Of a stretch of 64,000 nucleotides of DNA, positions 8,985 to 16,936 are shown piece after piece. Each line of letters starts with the position of its first letter. The stretch's first letter is position 1. The notes beneath the pieces are model-generated. The model saw only the letters and a list, made by a program, of their open reading frames with translations. It did not search any database and was not told where the DNA came from. The stretch is from CAIQJJ01 sp049325275. Its GTDB lineage: Bacteria > Chloroflexota > Anaerolineae > Anaerolineales > UBA4823. The translations under genes and the position numbers were made by a program. The stretch is taken from the NCBI GenBank assembly GCA_049325275.1, contig JBMOLU010000046.1:168859-232858 (forward strand), given 5' to 3'.

Positions 8985-10471
8985 GCGAATACAATCTCCT
9001 TTAAGCGAATGACGACGCAATCGTTGGGGGCTACTTGCTGGCTGTAGGAATCCCGGTGTATGCCCAGGTTCTGGTGCTTCCACAGGTCGCGCAGGTACAG
9101 CTCGGTTTCATCGGCAAGGCCCAAGTCGCGCCATTTGAAGCCGATCTGGCGGGTTTCGCTGCTGCGATTATATAACCCCACCGCGTAGCCGTCGATCAGC
9201 GGCTTGACGAACACATTCGTATCGCCGTCGTCGTGGATGCGCAGGGCGGCTTTGACGAGCGCATCCTGGTTGATGGCGATCATCTCGCGATTCCTGAGCG
9301 TCTCCAGGCAGAAATCGTCCATGCAGCGGAAATCGTTGCCCATCAGCAGCGGGGCGCTCGCCAGGCACCACAGGGAGAAGTTGGCGCGGTACTGTACACA
9401 GGTGCAGCTGTTTTTCGTCAACCCGCCGGAGCCACGCCCGTGCAGACCGACAACGAGGAAATCGGGGTCGTTGACGGCCCCGGGGCGCTGGTAAGGCGCC
9501 GAGATGCGGTAACGCTCCGAGTCGATGGCCGCCTGGAAAGTGAACTGCATTCCTTCGGCGTCGGTGATCATGCCATCCCGGATGTCGGCGGCGATGCGCC
9601 ACATCTTGGCGTAAGGGGCTGCGTACGTCCAGGGGTGCGAACGGCCGTGCTCGCACAGGCTGTAGTAGATATTGCGCCCGGTGGCCTTTAACGCCTCGCC
9701 CATGGTAACGATCTCTGCAGGAACGTCGCGCTGTTTCTGGGTGCGATAGTTCAGAGTATCCCATTGCGGATAGGTGCAGTAATCGTATTTCAAGAAATCG
9801 AAGCCCCAGCGGGCAATCGTCAGGGCGTCGATGCCCTCGTAGCCCAGGCTGCCCTGCTTGTGATCCCACGTGTAGTGATCCAGCCCACAGGTGAGGTAGA
9901 TGCCGGCCTTAAAACCTTTCGAGTGAATGTAACTCGCCAGCGCCGACATGCCGCTGGGGAACTTCTCGGGGTTAGGCACGAGGCAACCGTCTTGGTCGCG
10001 CCGGTCGGCGGCCCAGGCGTAGTCCAGGTTGACATAACGATAACCGTATTCACGCATGTCGTAGGCGGCCAGGATATCGACGGTTTCGCGAATCATTTCC
10101 TCGGCGGATTTGCCTTCGGATGGCTTTTCGATGTAGTTGCCGAAAAAGTTGTACGAATTCCAACCCATCACGGGCAGGCCAAACTCGTCGGGGTTGCGCA
10201 GCGAGACGCTGATCACCTGCGTCTGGCTGTCCTGATTGCCGGCCTGGTCCTTGACCGTCAGCGTGACGATGTAGTCTCCTTGCCGGGGATAGGCATGTTC
10301 GACGATTTGCCCGCAGGCTTGCGTGCCATCGCCGAGCGTCCATTGGTACTCGACAATGGGGAGACTGGCATCGTGTGCCGGGCGCGTCCAGGCGGCGTCG
10401 AGCGTGACCGGCTGGTGAGGGTGGGGATAGTGCGGCGTGTAGTTGAAACTGGCGAAAGGTTTTGGAAGCAT
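8981..10471 (-). CDS. PKD-GH27 alpha-galactosidase / beta-L-arabinopyranosidase family enzyme
   Basis: 496 aa. Residues ~8-90 form a PKD-like domain (WTLGDGT, YIVTLTVKD). The GH27 barrel starts at VMGWNSYNFFG (~101) and contains FDFLKYDYC (nucleophile Asp ~230) and WRIAADIRDG (acid/base Asp ~296), followed by the usual C-terminal beta domain (INQDALV ... VVIRLKE). Start at 10471 is preferred: AGGGA lies at a good distance and the start clears the preceding small gene; a further in-frame ATG at 10522 would overlap it. No export signal is seen. It overlaps the GH43 gene by four bases. Galactosyl side-chain removal would fit xyloglucan, galactomannan or arabinoxylan breakdown. Confidence 0.85.
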   Translation of the reverse strand: MLPKPFASFNYTPHYPHPHQPVTLDAAWTRPAHDASLPIVEYQWTLGDGTQACGQIVEHAYPRQGDYIVTLTVKDQAGNQDSQTQVISVSLRNPDEFGLPVMGWNSYNFFGNYIEKPSEGKSAEEMIRETVDILAAYDMREYGYRYVNLDYAWAADRRDQDGCLVPNPEKFPSGMSALASYIHSKGFKAGIYLTCGLDHYTWDHKQGSLGYEGIDALTIARWGFDFLKYDYCTYPQWDTLNYRTQKQRDVPAEIVTMGEALKATGRNIYYSLCEHGRSHPWTYAAPYAKMWRIAADIRDGMITDAEGMQFTFQAAIDSERYRISAPYQRPGAVNDPDFLVVGLHGRGSGGLTKNSCTCVQYRANFSLWCLASAPLLMGNDFRCMDDFCLETLRNREMIAINQDALVKAALRIHDDGDTNVFVKPLIDGYAVGLYNRSSETRQIGFKWRDLGLADETELYLRDLWKHQNLGIHRDSYSQQVAPNDCVVIRLKEIVFA

Positions 10472-10506
10472 GTTTGTATATCCCTGAAAAATGCTGTTTT
10501 GGAGCG

Positions 10507-10773
10507 CTACGGCGTATGCCAATCGTATGCGATCGCTTTCCCCGTAAACGCCCAGTTGTCCGGCGTGATCTCGCTGCCCATTTCAAATCCCCAGCGGATG
10601 GGTGTGCGAGACGCTTGCGGGAAAATGTGCACCCCTGAATCTGCGACTTCCAATTCCAGCAAGACATCTTGCGCCCGCCAGCCCTGAGGTTGCGACGGCA
10701 AAAGGGAAGATATCCCGCTGTCGCTTTCGATCCAGAGCGAAGCCGGCGCATCGAGAAGGTGAGCGACGATCAT
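10507..10773 (-). CDS. small protein of unknown function between GH44 and GH27
   Basis: 88 aa, not recognised. It starts nine bases after the GH44 stop and ends 35 bases before the GH27 start, so it fits the operon exactly. It has the same codon character as its neighbours and is rich in Trp and Pro (IRWGFEMGSE, DNWAFTGKAIAYDWHTP). It could be a free sugar-binding or accessory domain, or the detached remnant of a larger beta-sandwich protein. The ribosome-binding site is weak, so coupling to the GH44 stop is likely. Confidence 0.5.
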   Translation of the reverse strand: MIVAHLLDAPASLWIESDSGISSLLPSQPQGWRAQDVLLELEVADSGVHIFPQASRTPIRWGFEMGSEITPDNWAFTGKAIAYDWHTP

Positions 10774-10782
10774 TGGTTGTAC

Positions 10783-12531
10783 TCAGGGCGCCGGGCGCAA
10801 GATGATGTGAACGGCCGTCGAGGCTGGGATGGTGTAAGAAAAACGATTCGCCTGGATGGTGCCGCCGGGGAAAGGCATGGGTGTGATTTTTGCTGTCGTT
10901 GGACCAAAGCTCCACGCTTCTCCGTGGGTATACGCCATCGTGCTGTTGATCACAAACTCGCTTTGCATCGGTTGGTCGAGGTTTTTGTTGAGCACGATCA
11001 GATGCAGCGATCCCTGGGCTTCATTTTCATCGGCCAGCGAGGCGTAAATCGAACTGTTGACGATGTCATCGGTGCCGGCGAACGTGTGAATGCTGCCAAA
11101 GGCGCTTTTTTGCCCATCGTAGTTACGGTACAGGCGATAAGCCGCACTGTAGTAATCGGTTACCTCGCCCACCTGCCACTGCGAGGCGAAATAAACGCCG
11201 TATTTGCCGAAGATGCCCAGCGCGTCGGCGGTTGCGATGCCCCCGGAGACGTGGTCACCCCCGCCGTAAGACCATTCGGTGATTGCCAGCCTGGTGCCAG
11301 GATAGTATTCGTCCACCGCCTGCTGCAAGCGCGGCAAGAGCGGGAAGAAGGTACCGTTCCAGGTTGCCAACCAGCTGTCTTCTTCGTACGTCGGGTCCCA
11401 CAGGGTACGCGGCGCCTGCATGCGGGCCGCTTGCACGGCCGGCCCGCCGGCCTCGCCGAAGACGATGCGCTTTCCGTCCCCACGCGCTTCGGGATACCAG
11501 TGCACATCCAGCACATCCAGCAGGCGTACGCCGGCAACGTCTGAAGCCTGGTGCATTCGATCGAGGTAATAATCCAGGAACCAGGCGTAGCCTTGCTCAT
11601 GCCGGATTGTGCCCCAATCGGGGGCGTCTTGCAGCGTGATATAGGCCCAGGCACCGTAGAGCGCCGGCCCGAAAATTTCCGCCGCTGGGTCCACGTTTTT
11701 CACCGCTTGCGACAGCGACGCCGAGCGCTCGACCAACTCGGCGCAAGTCGCCGGTTTTGGGTGCAGGTAGAGGTGTGTCGAAGACCACAGGCCGGGTTCG
11801 TTGTCGAGGGAGTAGCCGCGCACGCCTGTGGGCGTATCGGCGGCGCCAAACTGGCTGACGAGGTAAGCCACTTCCTCATCCATGTAAACGGCATCGTCGT
11901 TCTGATCGGGTGGGAATGCAAACGGCGTATCCTTGGCGTAGACCACCGGTACCCAGCGGACCGATGGGGCGGTTTCCTTGAAAAGGACTTCGCCGTCCGT
12001 ATCGCGCGAAACGTACCCGGCAAGCTGTAGTGTGATCAGGGAATAGTCGGCGCCCATCGCCAGGGTTTGCTCGTGAAAGTGGCGTACAATCCCTCCCGGC
12101 AGGTTGCAGTCTGCGGCAGATGTGCCCGTGGCCTGGCAGAGCCAGTCGTCGTTGACGTGTTTCCAGTCGCTGCCGGCGTTGGATGCGTTGTTCTCCCAGT
12201 TGTATCCCGTGGTGCGGTTGCCGCCAAAGCGCCGGGCCGTCCAAGCTTCATCGCCGGCCATATCCTGGTTGGTGCCGTAAATGTATGGGCTGATCGGGGC
12301 GCGTTCCTGGCCGGTATCTACCGTAAAGTGGACCACGCCAAGCGCTGTGGGCGAAACTGTGGGCGGGACAGGCGTGGCTGTTGGCGCCGGAGTCCGTTCG
12401 GGCGTCTTGCTGGGCGTGGGCGAAGAGTCCGGTAGGGTTGCGGCCGGTGACGCCGTTGCCGTATGGCAGGCAGTTAGTGTGCCGGCCATGATGATGAGAA
12501 GCGATGCGGTGAGAAAATGCTTTTTTGTCAT
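10783..12531 (-). CDS. GH44-like endoglucanase/xyloglucanase lipoprotein
   Basis: 582 aa. An N-terminal lipoprotein signal (MTKKHFLTASLLIIMAGTL ending LTAC) is followed by a Pro/Thr/Ser-rich linker to ~80. The catalytic part resembles GH44: SPYIYGTNQD, RRFGGNRTTGYNWENN, YSLDNEPGLW (candidate acid/base Glu), DVLDVHWYPE and LAITEWSYGG (candidate nucleophile), then a C-terminal beta-sandwich. GH44 enzymes cut cellulose and xyloglucan internally, which would feed oligosaccharides to the importer upstream. The ATG at 12531 lies one base after the TAG of the ATPase gene. A start further upstream would run into that gene and place extra residues before a clean signal peptide. Confidence 0.83.
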   Translation of the reverse strand: MTKKHFLTASLLIIMAGTLTACHTATASPAATLPDSSPTPSKTPERTPAPTATPVPPTVSPTALGVVHFTVDTGQERAPISPYIYGTNQDMAGDEAWTARRFGGNRTTGYNWENNASNAGSDWKHVNDDWLCQATGTSAADCNLPGGIVRHFHEQTLAMGADYSLITLQLAGYVSRDTDGEVLFKETAPSVRWVPVVYAKDTPFAFPPDQNDDAVYMDEEVAYLVSQFGAADTPTGVRGYSLDNEPGLWSSTHLYLHPKPATCAELVERSASLSQAVKNVDPAAEIFGPALYGAWAYITLQDAPDWGTIRHEQGYAWFLDYYLDRMHQASDVAGVRLLDVLDVHWYPEARGDGKRIVFGEAGGPAVQAARMQAPRTLWDPTYEEDSWLATWNGTFFPLLPRLQQAVDEYYPGTRLAITEWSYGGGDHVSGGIATADALGIFGKYGVYFASQWQVGEVTDYYSAAYRLYRNYDGQKSAFGSIHTFAGTDDIVNSSIYASLADENEAQGSLHLIVLNKNLDQPMQSEFVINSTMAYTHGEAWSFGPTTAKITPMPFPGGTIQANRFSYTIPASTAVHIILRPAP

Positions 12532-12532
12532 A

Positions 12533-13591
12533 CTAACCCATGAACGCGCCTTTGAGTTGGAGCGTTTCTGCGAAGTGGCAGGCAACCGAATGCCCGTTCC
12601 CGCCGAGGGCGCGCAGCGCAGGGGCTTCGACTTTGCAGCGTTCCTGGGCATAGGCGCAACGCGGATGAAAATAGCAGCCGCTGGGTGGATTCGACGGGTC
12701 TGCTATTTCGCCTGACAGCCGGATGCGATTCTCTTTGCTGCGCAAGCGTGGATTCTGGATCGGCACGGCCGACATGAGTGCTTCGGTGTAAGGATGGCGA
12801 GGCGTCCGGTAAAGCTCGACCACCGGCGCCGATTCGACCACTTTGCCGACGTACATCACGACCACGCGATCGCAGATATAACGAATGACGCTCAGGTCGT
12901 GTGAGATGAAAAGATACGTCAGGTTGAGGTCTCTGCGCAGGTTTTCCAAAAGATTGAGCACCTGGGCGCGCACCGAAACATCCAGGGCCGAAACGGCTTC
13001 GTCGCAGATGACCAGTTTGGGGTTGGTTACCAGCGCCCGGGCGATGCCGATGCGCTGTCTTTCTCCACCGCTGAAGGCGTGTGGATAGCGCCGGATGTAT
13101 TCGGGGCGCAGGCCGACGTGCACCAGGGCGTCTTTGACGCGCGCTTCTATGGCGGCCTTGTCCATGCGGGAAATATTGTGTAAAACTTCACCGACGATTT
13201 CGAAAACCGGGATGCGTGGATTGAGCGAAGAGTAAGGGTCCTGGAAAATCATGCGAATGTCGCACAAGTAGCGGGCGAGGGTGTTCTCGTCGATGCTGGC
13301 CAGGTCGATGGTGCCGTGCGTTCCCGAATACAAAATGGAACCGGCTGTGGGCTTGTATGCACGCACGATCATGCGGCCAACCGTCGTTTTCCCGCACCCA
13401 CTCTCCCCGACAAGGCCGAGGGTCTCGCCGTGTGCGATCTCGAAGCTGACCTCGTCGACGGCTTTTACGTAGCCCTTGGTGCCCCCAAAGACACCCTTCA
13501 CGATGGGGAAATGCATTTTTAAATCGTTTACCTGAAGCAATAAATCAGCCTGGGGCTTCGCTGAAGAGGGTCCTGTGCCGGTATTCATCAT
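12533..13591 (-). CDS. Opp/Dpp-type ABC importer ATPase 2 (OppF-like)
   Basis: 352 aa. Walker A is GESGCGKTT, the signature FSGGERQRIG, Walker B LVICDEAVSALD and the switch His in FISHDLSVI. The C-terminal oligopeptide-type extension carries the Cys pattern SGCYFHPRCAYAQERC. It energises import with the OppD-like partner. The start overlaps the upstream stop (ATGATGA). Because the locus is full of glycosidases, the substrate is more likely an oligosaccharide than a peptide, as for several SBP_bac_5 importers in thermophiles. Confidence 0.92.
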   Translation of the reverse strand: MMNTGTGPSSAKPQADLLLQVNDLKMHFPIVKGVFGGTKGYVKAVDEVSFEIAHGETLGLVGESGCGKTTVGRMIVRAYKPTAGSILYSGTHGTIDLASIDENTLARYLCDIRMIFQDPYSSLNPRIPVFEIVGEVLHNISRMDKAAIEARVKDALVHVGLRPEYIRRYPHAFSGGERQRIGIARALVTNPKLVICDEAVSALDVSVRAQVLNLLENLRRDLNLTYLFISHDLSVIRYICDRVVVMYVGKVVESAPVVELYRTPRHPYTEALMSAVPIQNPRLRSKENRIRLSGEIADPSNPPSGCYFHPRCAYAQERCKVEAPALRALGGNGHSVACHFAETLQLKGAFMG

Positions 13592-14667
13592 GCGGGTTTC
13601 TCCGGTGAAGGGTTCATACGTTCTGTCTCGAGAAGCGTTTCGCCGTTCGATGCGAAAGAGCCTTGGTGCAGCAGGCAGCGTACCTGGTGTGCGGGCGTCA
13701 GTTGTGACAAAGAAGGTTCATGGGTCTCGCAGGCCTGCATGGCCTGGGCACAGCGTGGGTGGAACGTACAGCCCTTGGGCCGGCGGAATGGGTTGGGGAC
13801 CATCCCTTTAATTGGTTCGAGCGGCTGGCGGTGCACGGTCACTTTGGGGATGGAGCCTAGCAGTGCCTGGGTATAGGGATGCTTGGGCGCATTGAACAGC
13901 GTGTCGGCGTCTGCCCTTTCGACGACGCGTCCCAGGTACATCACGGCGACATCATCGGCGATCTCGGCGACAACCCCCAGATCGTGCGTGATGAACATGA
14001 TTGCCATACCGTATTCTTCCTGGAGTTCGAGCATCAGATCGAGGATCTGCGCCTGCGTGGTGACGTCCAGGGCGGTACTGGGTTCGTCGGCAATCAGCAG
14101 GCTCGGGTTGCACGAGAGTGCCATGGCAATCATGGCGCGCTGGCGCATGCCGCCGCTCAATCGGAAGGGATATTCATCGACCAGGCGTTCAGGCCGCGGG
14201 ATGCGCACCTTTTGCAGCGTCTCGATGGTACGCTGGCGCGCATCTTTTTTCGTCAACCCCTGGTGCAGGCGAATGGCTTCCATAATTTGATCGCCGATGG
14301 TGTGCAGTGGGCTGAGGCTGGTCATCGGCTCCTGAAAGATCATGGAGATTTCTGCGCCACGGATGGCACGGATGCGCTTTCCCTGGGGGTTCAACGAAGC
14401 CAGGTCGACCAGTTCACCCGCTTTTGTTTCCCAGAGAATCTGGCCGCTGACGATGCGTCCCGGTTTCTGGATGATGCGCAGCGTGGCCAGCGACATGACG
14501 CTTTTGCCGCAGCCGCTTTCGCCGACGATACACAGTGTCTTGCCGCGGCGGGCGATGAGATCGACGCCGTCCACTGCCTTCACGATACCCTCGTCGGTAA
14601 AGAAGTGGACACGGAAGTCTTTGAACTCCAGCAGTGTTTCAGATTTGGTTTCTGGTTCTTGTAACAT
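13588..14667 (-). CDS. Opp/Dpp-type ABC importer ATPase 1 (OppD-like)
   Basis: 359 aa. Walker A GESGCGKSV, signature LSGGMRQRAMIA, Walker B LLIADEPSTALD, switch His FITHDLGVV, and a C-terminal Cys-containing extension (CTFHPRCAQAMQAC). Separated from the permease stop by one base and overlapping the next ATPase by four bases, so the importer genes are translationally linked. Confidence 0.92.
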   Translation of the reverse strand: MLQEPETKSETLLEFKDFRVHFFTDEGIVKAVDGVDLIARRGKTLCIVGESGCGKSVMSLATLRIIQKPGRIVSGQILWETKAGELVDLASLNPQGKRIRAIRGAEISMIFQEPMTSLSPLHTIGDQIMEAIRLHQGLTKKDARQRTIETLQKVRIPRPERLVDEYPFRLSGGMRQRAMIAMALSCNPSLLIADEPSTALDVTTQAQILDLMLELQEEYGMAIMFITHDLGVVAEIADDVAVMYLGRVVERADADTLFNAPKHPYTQALLGSIPKVTVHRQPLEPIKGMVPNPFRRPKGCTFHPRCAQAMQACETHEPSLSQLTPAHQVRCLLHQGSFASNGETLLETERMNPSPEKPA

Positions 14668-14668
14668 A

Positions 14669-15814
14669 TCAGTTTGCGTAGGGGTCGGCTGCGTCCCGCA
14701 GGCCGTTTCCCAAGAAATTCATCGACAGGACGACAATCACGACTGCGCCGGCCGGGAAAAGCAACCACGGATAATTGGCCACCGTGACGATCTGGCGGGC
14801 GTCTTGGAGCATGATGCCCCAGCTTACCACCGGTGGGCGTAGCCCAACCCCTAAAAAGCTGAAAAAGGTTTCGCTCAAAATCATATAAGGAATGGAAAGG
14901 GTAATGGAGGCCATGATATGGCTAAAAAATGAGGGCAGCATGTGCTTGGTGATCAGGCGTAGCTGCCGGGCGCCGTCCAGGCGGGCCGCAAGAATAAAGT
15001 CTTCGGTACGCAGCGCCAGGAAGCGCCCACGCACCACGCGCGCCATGCCCGTCCACCCCACGAGAGAAAGAATCACCGAAATCATAAAGTAAACCTGCAA
15101 GGGGCCCCAGCCGGGCGGGACGGCGGCAGCGATGGCGAGCAAGATCGGCACTTGCGGTACCGACATCAGAATCTCGATCGTGCGCTGTACGACATTGTCG
15201 ATAATGCCGCCTGCCAGGCCTGAAATGCCCCCCAGGATCACGCCGATCACGAGGCTTAGGAACACGCCCACCAGGCCTACCGTGAGCGAGATACGCGCGC
15301 TGTAGAGGATGCGGCTCAGGACGTCCCGGCCGCTTTTGTCGGCGCCTAAAAGATAGAAGGGATCGCCGGAATTTTTCGGGCCGATCAGATGGACGCTCGC
15401 CGGGATGACCCCCAGCCACTTGTAGGGCCTTCCTTTAACGAACAAGCCGATGGGGATGCGTGTCTCGTAATCGATGCTGAAAATCTTCCGCAAGGACTCC
15501 GGATCGCGCTCGAACTTATACCCGTAGACAAAAGGCGCCAGCTTTCCGTCCAGAAACAGAACGATCGGTTGCGGCGGTGCAAAGACATAGTCTTGGTTGA
15601 ACCAGACGTCTGTGGTGGGTGCGAAAAACTCGCAATTGATGGCGATGAAATAGGTGATGATGACGACGATCCCGCCGATAACCGCCAGGGTGCTCTTGCG
15701 AAATTTCCACCACATCAGAAGCCACTGGCCGGCCGCCTCGATCTGTCCATCTTCTATCTCTTGCGGGGCGGTGCCTGTCTTCGTGAACTTACGTTTGCGT
15801 GAGTCAAGCTTCAT
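14669..15814 (-). CDS. Opp/Dpp-type ABC permease (OppC-like)
   Basis: 381 aa. It has a cytoplasmic N-terminus, a first membrane segment (LAVIGGIVVIITYFIAI), then a ~110-residue extracytoplasmic loop typical of OppC, and a BPD_transp_1 core with five further segments. The EAA-like cytoplasmic loop is AARLDGARQLRLITKHMLP. The loop contains LLGADKSGRDVLSRIL, conserved in this family. It starts 19 bases after the OppB-like gene. Confidence 0.9.
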   Translation of the reverse strand: MKLDSRKRKFTKTGTAPQEIEDGQIEAAGQWLLMWWKFRKSTLAVIGGIVVIITYFIAINCEFFAPTTDVWFNQDYVFAPPQPIVLFLDGKLAPFVYGYKFERDPESLRKIFSIDYETRIPIGLFVKGRPYKWLGVIPASVHLIGPKNSGDPFYLLGADKSGRDVLSRILYSARISLTVGLVGVFLSLVIGVILGGISGLAGGIIDNVVQRTIEILMSVPQVPILLAIAAAVPPGWGPLQVYFMISVILSLVGWTGMARVVRGRFLALRTEDFILAARLDGARQLRLITKHMLPSFFSHIMASITLSIPYMILSETFFSFLGVGLRPPVVSWGIMLQDARQIVTVANYPWLLFPAGAVVIVVLSMNFLGNGLRDAADPYAN

Positions 15815-15833
15815 GAAAAGAACCTTTCAAACG

Positions 15834-16823
15834 TTACTGCAGGCGGATGCGTGGGTCTGCCAACGCCAGCAACAGGTCGGAGATGAAGGTACCGATAACG
15901 GTCAAGGTGCTGAGCAGCAAGATGAAACCGGCTGCCACGTATTGATCCTGCTGCATGAGCGACTGGTACAGCACCGGCCCGGCGGTAGGCAAATTCAACA
16001 CGATCGAAACAATCGCTTCGCCCGAAACCAGCGCCGGCAGCATCCAGCCAATGGTGCTGATGAAAGGATTCATGGCCACTCGCACCGGATACTTCCACAG
16101 CAGTTTGTTCTCGGCCAAACCTTTCGAGCGCGCCGTGGCAACGTACGGTTTGTTCAGTTCGTCCAGCAGGTTGGCGCGCATGGTTTGCACCAGGCCGGCG
16201 ATTCCGCTCAGGCCGACCACGATGGCGGGTATCCATAAGTGCCTGAGCAAATCGACGAATTTGGCAAACGTCCAGGGCGCATCGACAAATTCGTTCGAAA
16301 ACAGCCCGATGGCCGCCCGGTCGAACAATTTGTAACTGGCGTAAAGCGCCAATAACGCCAGGATGAAATTCGGAATGGCCAGCCCGATAAAGCTAATGAA
16401 GGAGGCGCCGTAGTCGAAAATCGAATACTTGTGCACGGCAGAGTAAACGCCCAGGGGAAGGGCAATCGCCCACACCAACAAGAAGGAAGCTATGGCCATG
16501 GTTGCCGACATGGGCAAGCGTTCCCAGATCATCTCGCCGGCATCCCGCAGATAGTAAAACGAATAACCGAACTGCCTGTGCACGACGATATTACGTATCC
16601 ACTTGAAGTACTGGACGTAAATCGGATCGTCGAAGCCGTAAATCTCACGCATCCGGTCTTCGAACTGTGGGTTGATCGTGCCGCCCGATTGAGAGCGAAT
16701 GCGGTTGACCAGGTCGGTGACGTAATCCCCCGGGGGCAACTGAATGACCGCAAAAGACACCATGGAGATCACCCATATGGTAAAAACTGCATACAGAAAG
16801 CGGCGCAGGATATACTTCCACAT
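15834..16823 (-). CDS. Opp/Dpp-type ABC permease (OppB-like)
   Basis: 329 aa. The N-terminal membrane segment (YILRRFLYAVFTIWVISM) is followed by the family's periplasmic region with IYGFDDPIYVQYFKW, then about five more membrane segments and an EAA-type loop (ATARSKGLAENKLLWKYPV). A GGAGGTG lies upstream of the ATG. It follows the binding-protein gene after a 109-bp gap that holds a hairpin at the binding-protein stop. Confidence 0.9.
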   Translation of the reverse strand: MWKYILRRFLYAVFTIWVISMVSFAVIQLPPGDYVTDLVNRIRSQSGGTINPQFEDRMREIYGFDDPIYVQYFKWIRNIVVHRQFGYSFYYLRDAGEMIWERLPMSATMAIASFLLVWAIALPLGVYSAVHKYSIFDYGASFISFIGLAIPNFILALLALYASYKLFDRAAIGLFSNEFVDAPWTFAKFVDLLRHLWIPAIVVGLSGIAGLVQTMRANLLDELNKPYVATARSKGLAENKLLWKYPVRVAMNPFISTIGWMLPALVSGEAIVSIVLNLPTAGPVLYQSLMQQDQYVAAGFILLLSTLTVIGTFISDLLLALADPRIRLQ

Positions 16824-16915
16824 AATTCGTGTACACCTCCAGAGAAACTGATGACCGGCAGCCGGCTTTCAGGCTTCCGATCACCAGTATTCTTTTTATG
16901 CAGGCTCGGTAAGGT

Positions 16916-16936
16916 CTAGCACATTGAACGTGCTAG
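16916..16936 (-). terminator. small hairpin at the end of the binding-protein gene
   Basis: Arms CTAGCAC and GTGCTAG around a 7-nt loop; the right arm contains the binding-protein stop codon. It lacks a clear T-run. Its position between binding-protein and permease genes suggests a partial terminator or 3' stabiliser that keeps binding protein in excess over permease. Confidence 0.4.
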
